Source: Acholeplasmataceae bacterium UBA6235 (lineage in GTDB: Bacteria; Bacillota_I; Bacilli_A; Acholeplasmatales; UBA5453). Taken from it: a DNA stretch of 8,159 bases. The stretch is from the NCBI GenBank assembly GCA_002441525.1, contig DJWH01000038.1, positions 1 to 8,159 on the forward strand. Reading direction: 5' to 3'. A model generated the notes under the pieces. That model was not told the origin of the DNA. It ran no database searches and saw only the letters and a program-made list of their open reading frames with translations. Position numbers and translations under genes: made by a program. Shown piece after piece: positions 5,805 through 8,159 of the stretch (position 1 is its first letter; the number at the start of each line of letters is the position of its first letter).

Positions 5805-6974
5805 ATGAAAAAACGATTTAAACCGATATTAATAAATGCGATCATCTTTATTACTGCAGTGGTCTTATTTGCCATTTTTAGACCCTATTTCCATATTTTA
5901 TTTGGCAGTTATTTAAAAGTGCCCTTTTATTATCATATCTTGATATTTCTCGCTTCATACTTCATCGTTTTGCTGTTACATGAACTGGCCCACGCTGTCG
6001 CATTCTTGATAAAAGGGATCAAACCAAAAATGATATTGGTATTGATGTTTTTGTTTTACAAAGATACGAGATGGCATTTGAAAATCAACCCCAAACTGAT
6101 GGTTTTAGGTGGGGGAATGGTCATGCCAAATTTTCAGGCCATTCAGAGTCAAAAAGACATTGATTACTTGAAAAAGGCTACCGCGTTCAGTTTGATTACA
6201 GCCCCAACATTTACTGTCGTTTTCGCATCCTTATTATTGTTGACAAACCTCATCTTCTTCTACGATACACCACTCACCGTATTCGCCTTTTATATCGCCT
6301 TGTTTAGTGCCTTTTTCACTTATACCTCTACGCTATCTGCTCAAGGCATTTATGGCGATTTTGTCGCCCATAAAAGAATTAATACGGACCCGATGTTTGC
6401 ATTATCGATTGTGACACAGTTTGTAGATGATTTTAATCCATTTTTAATCGATGAAATGAGAAAACGCTTATTTGAACATATCCCCTCAGACTTTAGCATT
6501 CACTTACTCAATTTCTACCAAGTTTTACTTAATAAGGGGATTTATGAAGATTCGGAAATCGATGAACTGTTACTAGAGAAAACGCGTGTACTGGCAAAAT
6601 CATCTGTCATCGGTAGACGTATTGCGAGACAATACCAACAGCCTTTGATTTTACAACAAGCCATTTTGTATCTATACCGCTGTCAAGAAGATGAATTGGT
6701 CGATAGATTGATGGTTTTATTTGAAGCTGAATTGGACCGAGTAAAAACAAAACAACCCGTTAAACAATATTACATGAAACAAACCAACCATTTATTGAAT
6801 CGCATTGACTCATCTGAATACTTAAATGATACACGCCCATTTCATCTGGGTTTAATGGATTTAATTGTGTCAAATATCCCTGAATACCAAGCCGATGAAA
6901 AAGCCCATTTAAAACCGATTGAAAGATTTGAAAAAAAGGAAATGATTCATCTTGATAACGAAGAATTGATGTGA
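5805..6974 (+). CDS. M50-family (site-2-protease-like) membrane metalloprotease
   Basis: 389 residues from ATG 5805, chosen over an in-frame GTG at 5796 because AAGGTG would overlap that GTG. Hydrophobic spans lie near residues 8-28, 42-70, 125-150 and 155-180. The second contains HELAH (His59, Glu60, His63), the HExxH zinc site placed within a membrane helix as in M50 peptidases. A GGGMVMP segment (102-108) and a TAP motif (132-134) resemble conserved parts of the family. The third zinc ligand is probably Asp185 in YGDFV; the classical NPxxDG is not present, so activity is inferred. Residues from about 195 on form a large, charged, probably helical cytoplasmic region with no motif I recognise. 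Substrate unknown; regulated intramembrane proteolysis or peptide clearance are possible roles. Ends in TGA, evidence for the standard code. Its last codons hold the promoter of the tRNA cluster. Confidence 0.82.
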   Translation: MKKRFKPILINAIIFITAVVLFAIFRPYFHILFGSYLKVPFYYHILIFLASYFIVLLLHELAHAVAFLIKGIKPKMILVLMFLFYKDTRWHLKINPKLMVLGGGMVMPNFQAIQSQKDIDYLKKATAFSLITAPTFTVVFASLLLLTNLIFFYDTPLTVFAFYIALFSAFFTYTSTLSAQGIYGDFVAHKRINTDPMFALSIVTQFVDDFNPFLIDEMRKRLFEHIPSDFSIHLLNFYQVLLNKGIYEDSEIDELLLEKTRVLAKSSVIGRRIARQYQQPLILQQAILYLYRCQEDELVDRLMVLFEAELDRVKTKQPVKQYYMKQTNHLLNRIDSSEYLNDTRPFHLGLMDLIVSNIPEYQADEKAHLKPIERFEKKEMIHLDNEELM

Positions 6975-6980
6975 TATAAT
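6952..6980 (+). promoter_or_regulatory. Promoter of the tRNA-Asp-Arg-Pro cluster
   Basis: -35 TTGATA (6952-6957), 17-nt spacer, perfect -10 TATAAT (6975-6980) with an extended TGA just before it. The -35 and spacer are inside the last codons and stop of the M50 gene. The predicted RNA start is near 6987, a few nt before tRNA-Asp. The best-matching promoter in the window. Confidence 0.85.
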
Positions 6981-6990
6981 TCTTCTTGCC

Positions 6991-7066
6991 GGTCCGGTGG
7001 TGTAGTGGTTAACATGCCAGTCTGTCACACTGGAGATCGCGGGTTCAATTCCCGTCCGGACCGCCA
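6991..7066 (+). tRNA. tRNA-Asp (anticodon GTC)
   Basis: Acceptor GGTCCGG (6991-6997) with CCGGACC (7056-7062), discriminator G, encoded CCA (7064-7066). Anticodon stem CCAGT/ACTGG, loop CTGTCAC, anticodon GTC at 7024-7026. T arm GCGGG, loop TTCAATT, CCCGT. The G discriminator agrees with Asp identity. First gene of the cluster, 16 nt after the M50 stop codon. Confidence 0.97.
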
Positions 7067-7087
7067 CTATCCAACTACCAAGGCTCT

Positions 7088-7164
7088 GCGTCGTTAGCTC
7101 AACTGGATAGAGCATCTGACTTCGGATCAGAGGGTTGAGGGTTCAAATCCTTTACGACGCGCCA
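7088..7164 (+). tRNA. tRNA-Arg (anticodon TCG)
   Basis: Acceptor GCGTCGT (7088-7094) with ACGACGC (7154-7160), discriminator G, encoded CCA (7162-7164). Anticodon stem TCTGA/TCAGA, loop CTTCGGA, anticodon TCG at 7122-7124. It reads CGA and CGG, and possibly all CGN if U34 is suitably modified. Many Firmicutes instead use ACG, edited to inosine, for this box. 21 nt after tRNA-Asp. Confidence 0.96.
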
Positions 7165-7176
7165 CTTGTGTAAACA

Positions 7177-7253
7177 CGGGAAGTAGCTTAGCTTGGTAGA
7201 GCGCCTGGCTTGGGACCAGGAGGTCGCAGGTTCAAATCCTGTCTTCCCGACCA
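7177..7253 (+). tRNA. tRNA-Pro (anticodon TGG)
   Basis: Acceptor CGGGAAG (7177-7183) with CTTCCCG (7243-7249), discriminator A, encoded CCA (7251-7253). Anticodon stem CCTGG/CCAGG, loop CTTGGGA, anticodon TGG at 7211-7213, which reads CCA and, by wobble, other CCN codons. Begins with C1, usual for bacterial tRNA-Pro. 12 nt after tRNA-Arg, so probably processed from the same precursor. Confidence 0.97.
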
Positions 7254-7263
7254 TCAATAAATT

Positions 7264-7290
7264 CCAAAAAAAGTAGTTGACAACAACTAC
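7264..7290 (-). terminator. Minus-strand terminator-like hairpin overlapping a promoter
   Basis: GTAGTTG (7273-7279), loop ACAA, CAACTAC (7284-7290): a perfect 7-bp stem. On the minus strand it is followed by seven or more T (7272-7266), the form of an intrinsic terminator; on the plus strand no T run follows. It could stop antisense transcription entering the tRNA genes. The same bases hold the -35 box of the tRNA-Gly promoter, so an operator role is an alternative. Confidence 0.5.
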
Positions 7291-7305
7291 CAATCTTGTT
7301 ATCAT
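7277..7305 (+). promoter_or_regulatory. Second promoter, in front of tRNA-Gly
   Basis: Perfect -35 TTGACA (7277-7282), 17-nt spacer, -10 TATCAT (7300-7305, 5 of 6). Predicted start near 7312, just before the mature tRNA-Gly. tRNA-Gly may thus be expressed alone as well as by read-through from the upstream tRNAs, as no plus-strand terminator lies between. Confidence 0.75.
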
Positions 7306-7314
7306 AATAATGCT

Positions 7315-7389
7315 GTGGGCGTAATATAATGGTTAATATACGTGCTTGCCAAGCATGAGATGGGGGTTCGATTCCCCTCGCCCGCTCCA
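7315..7389 (+). tRNA. tRNA-Gly (anticodon GCC)
   Basis: Acceptor GTGGGCG (7315-7321) with CGCCCGC (7379-7385), including one T-G pair at position 2-71, discriminator T and encoded CCA (7387-7389). Anticodon stem CGTGC/GCATG, loop TTGCCAA, anticodon GCC at 7348-7350, reading GGC and GGU. The D stem is ATAT/ATAT, four A-T pairs without the usual G10-C25. The T arm has the standard TTCGATT loop. Last gene of the cluster. Confidence 0.95.
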
Positions 7390-7401
7390 AATCAGTTAAT
7401 T

Positions 7402-7427
7402 AAGAACTTGTGAAAGTTCTTTTTTTT
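7402..7427 (+). terminator. Terminator of the tRNA cluster
   Basis: AAGAACTT (7402-7409) with AAGTTCTT (7414-7421), 8 bp, GTGA tetraloop (GNRA type), followed by a T run to 7427. It lies 12 nt after tRNA-Gly. Confidence 0.88.
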
Positions 7428-7439
7428 CATTTATACATC

Positions 7440-7466
7440 AAAAAAGACGCTACGGATAGCGTCTTT
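7440..7466 (-). terminator. Terminator of the 7472-8159 membrane protein gene
   Basis: Perfect 10-bp stem AAAGACGCTA (7443-7452) with TAGCGTCTTT (7457-7466), tetraloop CGGA. The minus strand runs on into T as far as 7440. It begins 5 nt after the stop codon of the minus-strand gene; a shorter T run on the plus side could give some back-up for the tRNA terminator. Confidence 0.87.
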
Positions 7467-7471
7467 GTAGA

Positions 7472-8159
7472 TTAGTCGATGTTTGGTTCTGATGACAATT
7501 TAACGGCGTATGCAATTAAAACAAATAACACAATGATCCCTGTAATAGATCTGATATGGAAAGCCAATGATAAAGTGTCATATCTGACGATGTTATCAAT
7601 GTAAGATAGTGGTGTCATCAAATATTTGAGTAAAAACAACAAACTTGCGAGTTTTCTTGAACCCAATAATAATGCAATGAGAACGAGCAGTAAACCATTG
7701 AATGCTGCAATCACGTTATTAAACACGAGGATATGCAAAATACCAATACTCAAGAACAACAAGTCTTCATTTCGAAGTTTTGGTTTCAATTGAACCCCGG
7801 AAAGTAAAATGGACACAATCATTAATAATAGAAATACGCCAATACCAAATTGCATGAAAATTTGAAGTGTAAACGCAACTCGGCCACCAAGCAATTGAAT
7901 CGTAGCGTCCATAAAATTATTGATGCTGCTTGGATAGAATATCATCAATAAAATAGTGAAAGATAACAATGAATAGCCTTTAAACTGCGCGTAGATTGCG
8001 ATTAATCCAAACAATAAGAGTGGTAAGTATTGAATAATGTAGTCAATTAAACGGTTTTGACCGCTAAACGATGACACTAAACCTGCCAATGCTAAAACGG
8101 TAACAATCACGATTTTAATGCCGTCTGAAAGGCTTGTATTTAAGTTTTTAATGGTTTGC
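7472..8159 (-). CDS. Polytopic membrane protein, unknown function (partial, 5' end outside window)
   Basis: Stop TAA at 7474-7472. The frame stays open to the window edge, giving at least 228 residues. A GTG at 8110 could serve as a start, but the reading upstream (TIKNLNTSLSDGIKI) looks like real protein, so the start probably lies just beyond 8159. About seven or eight hydrophobic spans, rich in Leu and Ile, are separated by short loops; one charged loop (KPKLRNED) comes midway and the tail KLSSEPNID is polar. There are no charged residues of catalytic type within the spans, no transporter signature I recognise and no soluble domain. It could be a multi-pass transporter component or a membrane protein of unknown role. 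It converges on the tRNA cluster, with a terminator for each strand between them. Confidence 0.78.
   Translation of the reverse strand, partial: QTIKNLNTSLSDGIKIVIVTVLALAGLVSSFSGQNRLIDYIIQYLPLLLFGLIAIYAQFKGYSLLSFTILLMIFYPSSINNFMDATIQLLGGRVAFTLQIFMQFGIGVFLLLMIVSILLSGVQLKPKLRNEDLLFLSIGILHILVFNNVIAAFNGLLLVLIALLLGSRKLASLLFLLKYLMTPLSYIDNIVRYDTLSLAFHIRSITGIIVLFVLIAYAVKLSSEPNID

Noticed and set aside
7088..7253. Closely spaced repeat-like segments in the tRNA cluster
   Set aside because: The shared GGTTCAAATCCT-like stretches are the conserved T arms of tRNAs, not a repeat element.
6909..7305. Two minus-strand open frames of 68 codons across the tRNA genes
   Set aside because: They read the complement of tRNA-Asp, -Arg and -Pro. 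Sequences such as GFEPATSW are typical spurious translations of antisense tRNA.
1..8159. CRISPR array, insertion sequence, prophage or defence system
   Set aside because: No regularly spaced repeats, transposase motifs, phage structural genes or toxin-antitoxin pair are visible on either strand.

Overview
The window looks like an ordinary chromosomal stretch of a low-GC, Gram-positive-derived bacterium, most likely an Acholeplasma-like mollicute or a close relative. Sequence support for this is the AT-rich composition, SD-type ribosome sites (AGGAAG, GGAGGAG, GGGAGG), many GTG/TTG starts, a lipobox lipoprotein, tRNA genes with encoded CCA and T-tailed hairpin terminators. TGG encodes Trp and TGA is a real stop (end of the M50 protease gene at 6974), so the standard code is used; this excludes the TGA=Trp mollicutes. 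The genus is an inference.

Layout: (1) 1-1031, minus: N-terminal 343 residues of an ABC exporter half-transporter (membrane domain plus the first residues of the ATPase domain), cut by the window edge. (2) 1069-1229, plus: promoter, tRNA-Thr(GGT) and terminator, divergent from the ABC gene. (3) 1230-1380: a small region with hairpins and an unassigned plus-strand terminator. (4) 1382-1855, minus: an AT-rich two-TM protein of unknown function. (5) 2059-2436, plus: a small lipoprotein, ending in a bidirectional terminator shared with the convergent gene at 2489-2839 (three-TM protein). (6) 2911-2993: a long composite stem-loop, then the speA-speB operon (minus, 5345 to 3002) with an 11-nt gene overlap. 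(7) 5408-5716, minus: a second three-TM protein, divergent from (8) 5805-6974, plus: an M50-type (site-2-protease-like) membrane metalloprotease. (9) 6952-7427, plus: a tRNA cluster Asp(GTC)-Arg(TCG)-Pro(TGG)-Gly(GCC), with one promoter inside the end of the protease gene, a second promoter before tRNA-Gly and a final terminator. (10) 7472-8159, minus: a polytopic membrane protein whose 5' end lies beyond the window.

The only clear pathway is arginine to agmatine to putrescine plus urea (SpeA then SpeB). The rest is membrane proteins of unknown partner and translation-related RNA genes. I found no insertion sequence, CRISPR array, phage gene or toxin-antitoxin pair, and no convincing new multi-gene system. 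The best second-look items are regulatory or structural: the long stem-loop after speB, the promoter/terminator palindrome before tRNA-Gly, the possible small RNA after tRNA-Thr, the very short mRNA leaders, and the M50 protease with its large unassigned C-terminal region.
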